In this document: positions 35,478-44,161 of the stretch, piece by piece
Layout of the letters: each line of letters begins with the position of its first letter
Position numbering within the stretch: the first letter of the stretch is position 1
Source of the DNA: Woeseiaceae bacterium
GTDB lineage: Bacteria; Pseudomonadota; Gammaproteobacteria; Steroidobacterales; Woeseiaceae
DNA length: 64,000 nucleotides
Assembly (NCBI GenBank): GCA_021773035.1
Contig: JAJFKU010000073.1
Location: 25,345 to 89,344 of the forward strand
Direction of reading: 5' to 3'
The notes under the pieces: model-generated
Database searches by the model: none
What the model saw: only the letters and a program-made list of their open reading frames with translations
Told to the model about the DNA's origin: nothing
Program-made: the position numbers and the translations under genes

Positions 35478-36994
35478 GTGCTCCGACATACGATCTGGGC
35501 AAACTTCACGGCGGCCTGCGCTTGTCGTCTGAAAAATCTGCGTCGACCGATCGCGCAACCGTCGATGTTCCGCTACCGACACAACTGATAATGCCGATCA
35601 CGCAGCATGTTGGAGACCCTGCGCAGCCCGTTGTCGGTATTGGCGAACGGGTTCTCAAGGGACAACTGATCGCCGAGCCTGATGGCACGCTCGGCGCTCC
35701 CGTCCACGCCTCATCTTCCGGCAAGGTCGTCGCGATCGAACCGTGGCCTGTAGCGCGCCGTTTCGGTGACAACGCGCCGTGCATCGTTATTGAATGCGAC
35801 GGCAGGGACGAAGCGGTACAGGCGGCCGAAACGCTCCCTGACTTTCTGACCCTGACGCCCGAAGACCTGCTCGGCAAGATACTGCAAGGCGGCATTGTCG
35901 GTCTTGGCGGAGCTGTCTTCCCGACGGCGCAAAAACTAATGCAGGCGCGAAGCTGCAACATCGATCACCTGCTGCTCAATGGCGTGGAGTGTGAACCTTA
36001 TATCAGTTGCGACGACATGCTCATGCGCGAGCGCGCCGGCGAAGTCGTCGGCGGCGCCCGGATTCTCATGCACGCCCTGCAGATCGACGTCTGCTTCCTC
36101 GTCGTCGAAAGCGACAAACCGGAAGCCATCCGCTGCCTCGGCCAGGTGCTGAGCGATATTGACGATGAACGCATCGTTCTCAAACAGGTACCGACGATTT
36201 ATCCATCGGGCGGCGAAGACCAACTCGTACAACTTGTCACCCACCGGGAGGTTCCAAGCGGCGGATTGCCCTCCGACGTTGGCTGCCTGGTACAGAATGT
36301 CGGCACCGCCGCGGCAATCCACGACTGGATAGTCGCCGGCGAGCCCCTGATATCGCGTATCACGACGATTACCGGCGACGGCGTAAGCAAACCACTTAAT
36401 GTACGCGCACGCATAGGCACGACAATCGCCGATATCGTTGCACTCGCCGGCGGTTATACCGAACACGCGGAGCAACTGATCATCGGTGGACCGATGACCG
36501 GCAAGTCCGTAACGACCGATCGCGTTCCGCTGGAGAAGGCGAGCAACTGCATACTCGTCTCTTCAGAGATCGAAGCGCCGGGGCCCGAACTTCCCTGCAT
36601 TCGCTGCGGTGACTGCGCAGCAGTCTGTCCGGTACAGCTGTTACCGCAGCAGCTGTTCTGGTACGCCTGCGCGGACGACGAGAAAAAACTGCGCGAGTTT
36701 GGCCTGATCGACTGTATCGAGTGCGGCTGCTGCGATCTGGTCTGTCCCAGTCATATCCCCCTGACTGCGGACTTCCGGGTAGCCAAGGGCCGTATCCGCG
36801 AACTCGCCGACGAAAAAGCCAGAGCACAGAGGGCACGACATCGCTTCGAGGCCCGTAACGACCGGCTTGAGCGCGATCAGGCCGCGAGAGACGAGCAACT
36901 CGCCCAACAAAAAACGGCGGCAAAGACGGCTGGGCCGGCGGCTATCGCAGAAATTCTCAAACGCAAACAGCGCCAGAGTGAGGACGACGAATAG
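35474..36994 (+). CDS. rsxC: Electron transport complex subunit RsxC
   Basis: Peripheral subunit that accepts electrons from or gives them to NADH, with FMN and Fe-S sites. I use the GTG at 35474 overlapping the rsxB stop (GTGA), not an upstream ATG that would lie inside rsxB. 506 residues: the NADH-binding Complex 1 51 kDa-like domain, an SLBB fold, and two clusters CIRCGDCAAVCPVQ and CIECGCCDLVCPS. The long Ala/Lys-rich C-terminal repeat of E. coli RsxC (740) is absent; only a short charged tail remains, as in Rhodobacter RnfC. Confidence 0.94.
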   Translation: MSAPTYDLGKLHGGLRLSSEKSASTDRATVDVPLPTQLIMPITQHVGDPAQPVVGIGERVLKGQLIAEPDGTLGAPVHASSSGKVVAIEPWPVARRFGDNAPCIVIECDGRDEAVQAAETLPDFLTLTPEDLLGKILQGGIVGLGGAVFPTAQKLMQARSCNIDHLLLNGVECEPYISCDDMLMRERAGEVVGGARILMHALQIDVCFLVVESDKPEAIRCLGQVLSDIDDERIVLKQVPTIYPSGGEDQLVQLVTHREVPSGGLPSDVGCLVQNVGTAAAIHDWIVAGEPLISRITTITGDGVSKPLNVRARIGTTIADIVALAGGYTEHAEQLIIGGPMTGKSVTTDRVPLEKASNCILVSSEIEAPGPELPCIRCGDCAAVCPVQLLPQQLFWYACADDEKKLREFGLIDCIECGCCDLVCPSHIPLTADFRVAKGRIRELADEKARAQRARHRFEARNDRLERDQAARDEQLAQQKTAAKTAGPAAIAEILKRKQRQSEDDE

Positions 36995-38049
36995 TGGAGT
37001 TCACACGCGGCGAAGCACCATTCCTGACTCCTCGAGCGAGCGTCCCTTCATTGATGCTGCAGGTACTTGTCGCACTGATACCGGCGGCGATGGCGCACGT
37101 CTGGTACTTCGGCCCGGGCTTCGTCTTTAATCTCCTGGTTGCGGCGTTCTTCGCCGCGGCCGGCGAGACGGTAATGCTCAGCCTGCGCAGCCGTAAGCCG
37201 GAAACCGGACTGACCGACTACAGTGCCCTGGTGACCGCTGCCCTGCTGGCGTTCGCCTTACCGTCGTTAACGCCGTGGTGGGTTACCGCAACTGGCGCGT
37301 TGTTCGCGGTTGTCGTTGCGAAACATCTCTACGGTGGCCTTGGTTTCAACATATTCAATCCCGCGATGGCCGGCTACGTCGTTGTCCTCGTCGCCTTCCC
37401 GATGCACCTTAACCTCTGGGTTGCACCGCAGATGGGCGATCTCGACTATCAGCGCCTGACGATTCTGCAGACCTTGGGCTTCACGTTGACAGGTTCTCTA
37501 CCGGACACCATCACATTCGATGCGATCAGTCGCGCGACACCGCTGGACGTCATGAAATCCGGCCTCAACAACGCGCGTACTATCAGCGAAATCCGTTCGA
37601 TACCCATCATGGGTGACTTCGGCGGGCGCGGCTGGGAGTGGATCGGCAACTTTCTCGCAATCGGTGGCTTCTGGCTACTGATCAAGAAGATAATTCGCTG
37701 GCAGATTCCTGTCGGCGTGGGTCTGGGACTGCTGTTACCGGCGACGATAATGTATCTGATCGAACCCGGTTCTCATGCCAGCCCGGGCTTTCATCTGTTC
37801 GGCGGCGCGACCATTCTCTGCGCATTCTTCATAGCGACGGACCCGGTCTCCGCCGCCACCAGCCCCAGGGGCCGGCTAATCTACGGGCTGGGTATCGGCT
37901 TCCTGATTTACTGCATTCGCCGCTGGGGAAGCTATGCCGATGGCGTTGCTTTCGCCGTGCTGCTTATGAATATGGCGGTACCCGCCATCGATTATCTGAC
38001 CCGGCCGCATATCGTCGGGCACGACGACCACGGTGACCGCAGTGGCTGA
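36994..38049 (+). CDS. rsxD: Electron transport complex subunit RsxD
   Basis: Polytopic membrane flavoprotein, 351 residues with about nine or ten helices. GTG start overlaps the rsxC stop by one base (TAGTG). The covalent FMN Thr lies in AISRATPLD (Thr182), matching the RnfD site. The block GLGFNIFNPAMAGYVV is also characteristic. It pairs with RsxG in moving electrons through the membrane. Confidence 0.94.
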   Translation: MEFTRGEAPFLTPRASVPSLMLQVLVALIPAAMAHVWYFGPGFVFNLLVAAFFAAAGETVMLSLRSRKPETGLTDYSALVTAALLAFALPSLTPWWVTATGALFAVVVAKHLYGGLGFNIFNPAMAGYVVVLVAFPMHLNLWVAPQMGDLDYQRLTILQTLGFTLTGSLPDTITFDAISRATPLDVMKSGLNNARTISEIRSIPIMGDFGGRGWEWIGNFLAIGGFWLLIKKIIRWQIPVGVGLGLLLPATIMYLIEPGSHASPGFHLFGGATILCAFFIATDPVSAATSPRGRLIYGLGIGFLIYCIRRWGSYADGVAFAVLLMNMAVPAIDYLTRPHIVGHDDHGDRSG

Positions 38050-38695
38050 CCGACCGGTGTGGAAAAGTGGCGTAACCCTTGCAGTCATCGCGGGCTTTTG
38101 TACAGCGCTGGTGGCGTTGACGTGGCAACTCACCGCAGAACGTATTGAGGACAACAAGAAGCGGTGGCTCGAGCGCAGCCTGCAGCCCGCGCTCGCTGGC
38201 TTGTTCTTTGACAGCCCGGTAACGGAGTCGATGCGCACGATTCCTCCGCCAAACGATCTGCCCGGCTCCGGCGCAGCAATCGTTTATCGCGTCTATGCGG
38301 GCGAAACTCCTGTTGCTGCCCTGTTTGTGGTCTCCGCCCGCGACGGCTATGCCGGCCCTATCCGATTGTTGATTGGCGTCGACATGGAGGGAACGGTCAC
38401 GGGAATTCGAGTACTCGAACACCGTGAAACGCCCGGACTCGGCGATCGCGTTGAAACGACAAAGTCGGACTGGGTACTGCAATTCGACGGTCGCTCGCTT
38501 AACAACCCCCAGCCCGGCAGCTGGGCAATCAAAGACGACGGCGGTGAATTTGATCAACTAACCGGCGCATCGGTTACACCGCGCGCTATTGTCAAGGCGA
38601 TCAAGGAGACACTAAGGTATTTTGAAACCAATGCTGCAGCGATATTCGCAACGCCGCCCGACGATGCCGACAACGATTCTGCAGGGGACGAATGA
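38033..38695 (+). CDS. rsxG: Electron transport complex subunit RsxG
   Basis: Periplasmic FMN-binding subunit anchored by one helix (about 12-32). 220 residues. The FMN attachment motif is TGASVTPRAIVKA with Thr182; GLGDRVE upstream is the family partner segment. GTG start; it overlaps the rsxD end by 17 bases and its stop overlaps the rsxE start (ATGA). The C-terminal tail is unusually acidic (DDADNDSAGDE). Confidence 0.93.
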   Translation: MTAVADRPVWKSGVTLAVIAGFCTALVALTWQLTAERIEDNKKRWLERSLQPALAGLFFDSPVTESMRTIPPPNDLPGSGAAIVYRVYAGETPVAALFVVSARDGYAGPIRLLIGVDMEGTVTGIRVLEHRETPGLGDRVETTKSDWVLQFDGRSLNNPQPGSWAIKDDGGEFDQLTGASVTPRAIVKAIKETLRYFETNAAAIFATPPDDADNDSAGDE

Positions 38696-39369
38696 TGTTC
38701 GACGGATTTATCGAACGACTAAAGACCGGTTTGTGGCGCGACAACCCGGGGCTCGTCCAGCTGTTGGGTCTGTGTCCGTTACTCGCGGTCACCGCGACTT
38801 TTGTCAACGGGCTCGGTCTGGGCGTGGCAACACTGGCAGTCATCGTAATGTCAAATGCACTGGTTTCAGCGACGCGGCGCTGGATACAAACTGAAATACG
38901 GGTACCAATCTACGTACTCATCATAGCCAGCCTCGTGACCTGCATTGAACTCATCTTCAAAGCCTGGTTTCCGGATCTGGATCGCGCCTTGGGTATTTTT
39001 ATTCCGCTGATCGTGACCAATTGTGCGATCGTCGCCAGAGCTGAAGTATTCGCCTCACGTAATTCCGTCGGTTCGAGTATCATCGACGGCTTCGTGATGG
39101 GCCTTGGTTTCATGCTGTTGCTGATGACAATAGGCGCATTCCGTGAGTTAATCGGACAGGGCTCATTGTTCGCGCGCATGGACATGCTGTTCGGCGGCGA
39201 ACCGACACGCGGCATCGTGTTAACAGACGGCGGCTGGTTGTTGTTGGTGTTACCGCCCGGCGCCTTCTTTAGCCTGGCACTTGCAATTGCCGGCAAGAAT
39301 GCCATCGACCGCCGCCGCAAAGAGTTGCAAAAATCGATTCCGCGCAGCGCGCGGACACTGAATCGTTAG
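38692..39369 (+). CDS. rsxE: Electron transport complex subunit RsxE
   Basis: Integral membrane subunit, 225 residues, six helices, homologous to RsxA. The first helix has GLCPLLAVT and the fourth IVTNCAIVARAE, the two conserved Cys facing those of RsxA. The Asn-rich LVSATRRWIQ segment follows. It completes the rsxABCDGE set, and nth follows after 8 bases as in E. coli. Confidence 0.94.
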   Translation: MMFDGFIERLKTGLWRDNPGLVQLLGLCPLLAVTATFVNGLGLGVATLAVIVMSNALVSATRRWIQTEIRVPIYVLIIASLVTCIELIFKAWFPDLDRALGIFIPLIVTNCAIVARAEVFASRNSVGSSIIDGFVMGLGFMLLLMTIGAFRELIGQGSLFARMDMLFGGEPTRGIVLTDGGWLLLVLPPGAFFSLALAIAGKNAIDRRRKELQKSIPRSARTLNR

Positions 39370-39377
39370 TCGACACC

Positions 39378-40013
39378 ATGAATAATAAGAAACGCACAGC
39401 GATTTACAGCACCTTGCGCGAACGCATGCCGGCACCGACAACCGAGCTTAATTATGCGAATCCCTTCGAACTGCTGATCGCGGTTATTCTCTCCGCCCAG
39501 GCGACCGATGTCAGCGTTAACAAAGCGACCGACAAACTGTACCCCGTTGCAGCCACACCCGAAGCGATCCTCGCACTCGGTGTCGCCGGGTTGAAACCGT
39601 ATATCCGTACCATCGGACTCTTCAACAGCAAGGCCGAGAACATCATCAAAACCTGTCGCCTGCTGGTAGAACAACACGCCAGCGAGGTACCACGAACACG
39701 GGCCGAACTGGAGGCGCTGCCGGGCGTCGGGCGAAAGACAGCCAACGTGATCCTCAATACGGCGTTTGGCGAACCGACCATAGCCGTCGATACCCATATC
39801 TTCCGTGTTTCGAATCGCACCGGGCTGGCGAAGGGAAAAACGCCGCTGGAGGTTGAAAAACGTCTCGTCAAGATGACACCGGAAGAATTCATGAAAGACG
39901 CCCACCACTGGCTGATACTACACGGCCGCTACACCTGTAAGGCACGCAAACCGCTGTGCGGCGAATGCTCTATCATCGAGTGGTGCGAATACCGCAAGAA
40001 GGTTTTGGAATGA
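39378..40013 (+). CDS. nth: Endonuclease III
   Basis: Base-excision repair DNA glycosylase/AP lyase for oxidised pyrimidines. 211 residues (E. coli 211). The helix-hairpin-helix is LEALPGVGRKTANV with the catalytic Lys; the catalytic Asp lies in IAVDTHIFRVSNR. The C-terminal 4Fe-4S motif is C-x6-C-x2-C-x5-C in CKARKPLCGECSIIEWC. Last gene of the rsx operon; the DUF1841 gene overlaps its stop (ATGA). Confidence 0.97.
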   Translation: MNNKKRTAIYSTLRERMPAPTTELNYANPFELLIAVILSAQATDVSVNKATDKLYPVAATPEAILALGVAGLKPYIRTIGLFNSKAENIIKTCRLLVEQHASEVPRTRAELEALPGVGRKTANVILNTAFGEPTIAVDTHIFRVSNRTGLAKGKTPLEVEKRLVKMTPEEFMKDAHHWLILHGRYTCKARKPLCGECSIIEWCEYRKKVLE

Positions 40014-40435
40014 TATTCGGGCAGGACAGGAACGAACTGCGGGCGATGTACAGGGACGCATGGCTCAAGTTCATCGCCAGGACGCCGCTGACGCCGCTGG
40101 AAGCGCAGATAAGCGCGGTCGTCGAATGGCATCCCGAGTACCACGAAGCCGTGTCGGATGCCGATCTCGACAAGGACTACACGCCCGACGGCGGCCAGAC
40201 CAATCCTTTTTTGCACATGGGCCTGCATCTGGGTATTCGCGAGCAGGTGGCGACCCGGCGTCCGGCCGGTATAGAAAGGGTATTCTCAGACCTCTCGGAG
40301 AAGCTCGGTGACGCCCATGCAGCCGAACATCGTATGATCGATTGCCTTGCCGAAACGCTGTGGGAGGCGCAGAGTCGGAATACTGCACCGGACGAAAAAA
40401 AATACCTTGAACGCCTGCTTCGCCTGACTCGCTGA
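40010..40435 (+). CDS. DUF1841 protein
   Basis: 141-residue soluble protein of unknown function. The opening MIFGQDRNELRAMYRDAW and the central DGGQTNPFLHMGLHLGIREQ are DUF1841 family blocks. The two His in FLHMGLHL and later HAAEHRMID suggest a metal-binding helical fold, but this is not proven. I use the ATG at 40010 overlapping the nth stop; a longer frame starting 54 bases earlier lies inside nth. Confidence 0.8.
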   Translation: MIFGQDRNELRAMYRDAWLKFIARTPLTPLEAQISAVVEWHPEYHEAVSDADLDKDYTPDGGQTNPFLHMGLHLGIREQVATRRPAGIERVFSDLSEKLGDAHAAEHRMIDCLAETLWEAQSRNTAPDEKKYLERLLRLTR

Positions 40436-40495
40436 GCCGTGTAATAAACGCAGCCGATTGCAGGTCTGATCTGATAACTTGAGAACGGGACCAGC

Positions 40496-41350
40496 ATGAA
40501 CAAGCCACAATCACAGTACCCCGTCCAGGGCGCCGGCCTTGGGCTTCGCAGGCCTTTGGCCGATAAGCTGATGGCGCATCCGCCGTCCGATATCGACTTC
40601 ATGGAGATTGCGCCGGAGAACTGGATTCACGTCGGCGGTGCCCTGGGGAAAAAACTGCGCTTTTTTACGGAACGCTACCCGTTTCTGATTCATGGCCTTT
40701 CGTTGTCGATAGGATCACCCGCACCGCTGGACGAGCAACTTGTGCGGGATATCAAGGAGTTCATGGCAGAACACAATATCCTCATGTACTCCGAACACCT
40801 GAGTTATTGTGGGGACGATGGTCACCTCTACGACCTGATGCCGATTCCGTTTACAGACGATGCTGTAAAATATGTTGCCGGCCGCGTGCAGCGTGTCCAG
40901 GATATTCTTGAACAACGAATCGCGCTTGAGAACGTTTCCTACTACGCCCCGACGGACTCGTCAATGAGTGAAAAAGATTTCCTCCTGGCGGTACTTGAGG
41001 AGGCAGACTGCGACCTGATGCTGGATATCAACAATATTGTCGTCAACAGCATTAATCACGAATACGACACCGGCGATTTCCTGCGCGACATGCCTGCCGA
41101 ACGCATTCGCTACTTTCATATCGCCGGACATCACGTCGAAGCTCCGGACCTGCGCATAGACACGCACGGTTCCGCGGTCGACGATCAATCCTGGCAGTTG
41201 CTAAGCGACGCCTACGATCTTTTCGGTCCCGTGCCAACACTGCTCGAGCGCGATTTCAACTTTCCGCCGATCGATGAATTACTGGGCGAAGTACGGCGCA
41301 TCCGACAACTGCAGGATGACAGAAGTGCGGAGCGAGCAGCTCATGGGTGA
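40496..41350 (+). CDS. MNIO family protein (DUF692, BufB-like)
   Basis: Multinuclear non-haem iron-dependent oxidase family enzyme; characterised members modify Cys or other residues in ribosomal peptides, for example making bufferins with BufC. 284 residues in a TIM-barrel-like sequence. Likely metal ligands are spread along it: FLIHGLSL (His), YSEHLSYCG (Glu/His), MLDINNIVVNS (Asp/Asn), HIAGHH, DTHGSAV and LLERDFNFP. It is followed by a DUF2063 partner and a DoxX gene. No precursor peptide gene (DUF2282 or similar) can be seen in the 60 bases upstream or downstream, so the substrate is unknown. Confidence 0.87.
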   Translation: MNKPQSQYPVQGAGLGLRRPLADKLMAHPPSDIDFMEIAPENWIHVGGALGKKLRFFTERYPFLIHGLSLSIGSPAPLDEQLVRDIKEFMAEHNILMYSEHLSYCGDDGHLYDLMPIPFTDDAVKYVAGRVQRVQDILEQRIALENVSYYAPTDSSMSEKDFLLAVLEEADCDLMLDINNIVVNSINHEYDTGDFLRDMPAERIRYFHIAGHHVEAPDLRIDTHGSAVDDQSWQLLSDAYDLFGPVPTLLERDFNFPPIDELLGEVRRIRQLQDDRSAERAAHG

Positions 41351-42116
41351 GCGGCGTTCGTTTCAGGATAAGCAATACGCCTTCGCGGCACATATTCGCG
41401 ACCCCGAGCATGCGATCGCCCCGGAGGGCATCGAAGATCGCCGCATGGCAATCTATCGCGAACTGTTCTTCAACAATCTGAACAACCTGCTGGGAACCTT
41501 CTTTCCGGTAGTCAGAAAGATCTGCTCGAATGAGCAATGGCGTCACGCGATCCGTGAATTCATGAAAGTCCACAGGGCAAAGACCCCCTATTTTCTCGAA
41601 CTGCCGGAAGAGTTCCTGGCCTTTTTGCAGAACGAGTATCGCGAGTTGGATGACGTCTACCCCTTCCTGACGGAGCTCGCCCACTACGAGTACGCGGAAC
41701 TCGCGCTACGCGTATCAAGCGATGAAAACGATACGGCCGAAGTCGATCCACAAGGCGATTTATTGAGCGCTGCACCTGTCAAATCCGTACTTGCATGGGC
41801 ATTCGCCTATCACTATCCGGTACACCAGATTTCAACGGACTACGTGCCGCAGGAGGCTGCAGAACAACCCTCCTACCTCGCTTTGTACCGACGCGATGAC
41901 GACAAAGTTCGTTTCCTTGAACTGAACGCCGTTACCGCAGCCTTGCTCGACGCCGTTGAGAAGAATGCGGCCGGAGTAAACGGCGAAACCCTGCTGCGCG
42001 AACTCGCAGAGAGGATTCACTACCCGGATGTCGACGCCCTCGTAACACATGGTGCCGACGCCCTCGAAGAAATGAGACAACTGCAAATACTGACCGGCAC
42101 ACGAAACGCCGACTAG
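41343..42116 (+). CDS. DUF2063 protein (BufC-like MNIO partner)
   Basis: Partner protein of MNIO enzymes; DUF2063 proteins contain a RiPP recognition-like region that presents the precursor. I use the ATG at 41343 (GGAG about 10 bases upstream); an in-frame ATG at 41316 (MTEVRSEQL) is an alternative. About 257 residues. The opening FQDKQYAFAAHIRDPEHAI and GIEDRRMAIYRELFFNNLNN are family blocks. It overlaps the MNIO end by 8 bases and is followed 12 bases later by DoxX, so the three are one unit. Confidence 0.83.
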   Translation: MGERRSFQDKQYAFAAHIRDPEHAIAPEGIEDRRMAIYRELFFNNLNNLLGTFFPVVRKICSNEQWRHAIREFMKVHRAKTPYFLELPEEFLAFLQNEYRELDDVYPFLTELAHYEYAELALRVSSDENDTAEVDPQGDLLSAAPVKSVLAWAFAYHYPVHQISTDYVPQEAAEQPSYLALYRRDDDKVRFLELNAVTAALLDAVEKNAAGVNGETLLRELAERIHYPDVDALVTHGADALEEMRQLQILTGTRNAD

Positions 42117-42128
42117 CGGAGAGACAAG

Positions 42129-42626
42129 ATGAATATGATCGTAAAACTAAAAGAACAGGTCGTAGGATTTCTAGATCCTGCCGGTGATTGGGTCGCGTTG
42201 CTGCCCATCCGCTTGCTAATGGCCTACGAGTTCGGCAATGCCGGGCTGAAGAAACTCAACGGCAGCAACTGGTTTGCCAACTACCAGGACAACTTCCTGT
42301 TTCCGTTTAACTACGTACCCGTGGAGATCAGCTGGTTTATGGCGACCTGGGCCGAAATACTCGGCGGTCTTTGCCTGTTCTTCGGTTTGTTCACGCGATT
42401 CTGGGCGTTCAGCCTTATCATCGTATCCATCGTTGCGATCTCCGCCGTCCACTGGCCCGATGACTGGAACAGTCTTGCCGAACTATGGAAGGGTTATGCA
42501 ATTACCAACAAGGGTTTTGGCAACTACCGTGTGCCGCTGCTGTTCATCGCAATGCTCGTCCCGTTGATATTCATTGGCCCTGGTAAAATCAGCCTGGACA
42601 ACATTCTCGCCAAGAAGTTTTCCTAG
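42129..42626 (+). CDS. DoxX family membrane protein
   Basis: 165-residue integral membrane protein with four predicted helices, DoxX type (RLLMAYEFGNAGLKKLNGS opening; WAEILGGLCLFFGLFTRFWA in the second helix). In bufferin-type operons a DoxX protein (BufD) is often the fourth gene, so its place after MNIO and DUF2063 fits; it may bring electrons or anchor the complex. The exact role is unknown. The next gene begins two bases after its stop. Confidence 0.83.
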   Translation: MNMIVKLKEQVVGFLDPAGDWVALLPIRLLMAYEFGNAGLKKLNGSNWFANYQDNFLFPFNYVPVEISWFMATWAEILGGLCLFFGLFTRFWAFSLIIVSIVAISAVHWPDDWNSLAELWKGYAITNKGFGNYRVPLLFIAMLVPLIFIGPGKISLDNILAKKFS

Positions 42627-42628
42627 CA

Positions 42629-44116
42629 ATGGACAACGCGTTCAACTGGGTGCAGACGCTCTCGTCGATCTTCGTTTTTGTGGTCGGCGCGGGTCTGCTG
42701 CTGGTAGCCGTGCTATTTGTTATCGACGTAACCCAAACGAAGCACACGGTACGCCGTAATTTCCCCGTTATCGGTAGATTCCGCTACGTGTTCGAGCACA
42801 TGGGCGAGTTTTTCCGGCAGTATTTCTTCGCCCAGGATCGTGAGGAAATGCCTTTCAACCGGGCGCAGCGTTCCTGGGTTTACCGGGCTGCGAAAGGGGT
42901 TGATAGTACGGTCGCGTTTGGCTCCACGTTGAACCTGGCCCCGGCCGGGACGCCGATATTCGTCAACTGTCCGTATCCGACACTCGAGAGCGACACGGCG
43001 CCGACCAAACCGCTGCTCATAGGGCCATATGCGAAAAAACCCTATGAGGCGAAATCCATCGTCAATGTCTCAGCGATGAGCTACGGCGCACTGTCAAAAC
43101 CAGCAGTTCTGGCACTCTCGCACGGTTCGCGCATGGCCGGAAACTGGCTTAACACGGGCGAAGGCGGCCTCTCACCGTGGCACCTGGAGGGCGGCTGCGA
43201 CGTCGTCTTCCAGGTAGGGACGGCGAAATACGGCGTACGCAACGCGGACGGCAACCTGAGCGATGACAAGCTGCGTGAGATCGGCGACATTGAGCAGGTC
43301 AGGATGATCGAACTCAAGTTGAGCCAGGGCGCCAAACCCGGCAAAGGCGGCATCCTGCCCGGTGAGAAGGTCACGAAGGAAATTGCCGACATTCGCGGTA
43401 TCCCGGTCGGCGAGGCCTCGATAAGTCCGAACCGGCACCCGGATATCAATTCAGGCAGCGACCTGCTCGACACGATCGGGCATTTACGCGATGTCACCGG
43501 TAAGCCCGTCGGATTCAAGGCGGTTATCGGCGCCTACGGCTGGCTCGACGAGCTGTTCGCGGAGGTCAATCGTCGCGGTATTGAGTCGGCGCCCGATTTT
43601 ATCACCGTCGATAGCGGCGACGGCGGCACCGGGGCTGCACCTATGAGCCTCATAGATAATGTCGGCCTTCCCATCAAGGAAAGCCTGCCGCTGGTCGTCG
43701 ACATGCTCTGTAAACACGGCTTACGCGATCGAGTTCGTGTCATCGCCAGCGGTAAACTGATCAATCCGTCAGAAGCGGCTGCAGCATTGTGCATGGGCGC
43801 GGACTTCATCAACACGGCGCGAGGTTTCATGTTCGCCCTCGGCTGCATTCAGGCTCTGCAGTGTAATAAAAACACCTGCCCAACCGGAATCACTACGCAC
43901 AATAAACGCCTGCAGCGCGGCCTGGTGCCGGAGAACAAGGCGAAACGGGTACAGCGATATTCCGAAACCATGCGCAAGGAAATCGGCACGATCGCGCATT
44001 CCTGTGGCGTCGCGGAACCGAGGGGCCTGAAGCGATTCCATTGCAGGCTCGTACAAGACGACGGCCGCTCGGTACCTCTCGATGAGTTATACCCGCAGAT
44101 AAAAGCTACCGCATAG
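42629..44116 (+). CDS. FMN-binding glutamate synthase-like protein
   Basis: 495-residue protein equal to the synthase (central FMN barrel) domain of GltB without the glutaminase domain. One N-terminal helix (about 10-30) may anchor it. The FMN barrel has SAMSYGALSKPAV, TVDSGDGGTGAAP and IASGKLINPSEAA. The three-Cys cluster region is CIQALQCNKNTCPTG. Such stand-alone forms occur beside various oxidase operons; whether it makes glutamate or reduces another substrate cannot be told. It may share a transcript with the MNIO-DoxX genes (2-base gap). Confidence 0.85.
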   Translation: MDNAFNWVQTLSSIFVFVVGAGLLLVAVLFVIDVTQTKHTVRRNFPVIGRFRYVFEHMGEFFRQYFFAQDREEMPFNRAQRSWVYRAAKGVDSTVAFGSTLNLAPAGTPIFVNCPYPTLESDTAPTKPLLIGPYAKKPYEAKSIVNVSAMSYGALSKPAVLALSHGSRMAGNWLNTGEGGLSPWHLEGGCDVVFQVGTAKYGVRNADGNLSDDKLREIGDIEQVRMIELKLSQGAKPGKGGILPGEKVTKEIADIRGIPVGEASISPNRHPDINSGSDLLDTIGHLRDVTGKPVGFKAVIGAYGWLDELFAEVNRRGIESAPDFITVDSGDGGTGAAPMSLIDNVGLPIKESLPLVVDMLCKHGLRDRVRVIASGKLINPSEAAAALCMGADFINTARGFMFALGCIQALQCNKNTCPTGITTHNKRLQRGLVPENKAKRVQRYSETMRKEIGTIAHSCGVAEPRGLKRFHCRLVQDDGRSVPLDELYPQIKATA

Positions 44117-44161
44117 TTTGTTAGTATCGAAGGCTGACCTCGGCAGCATAAGAAGAAATAC

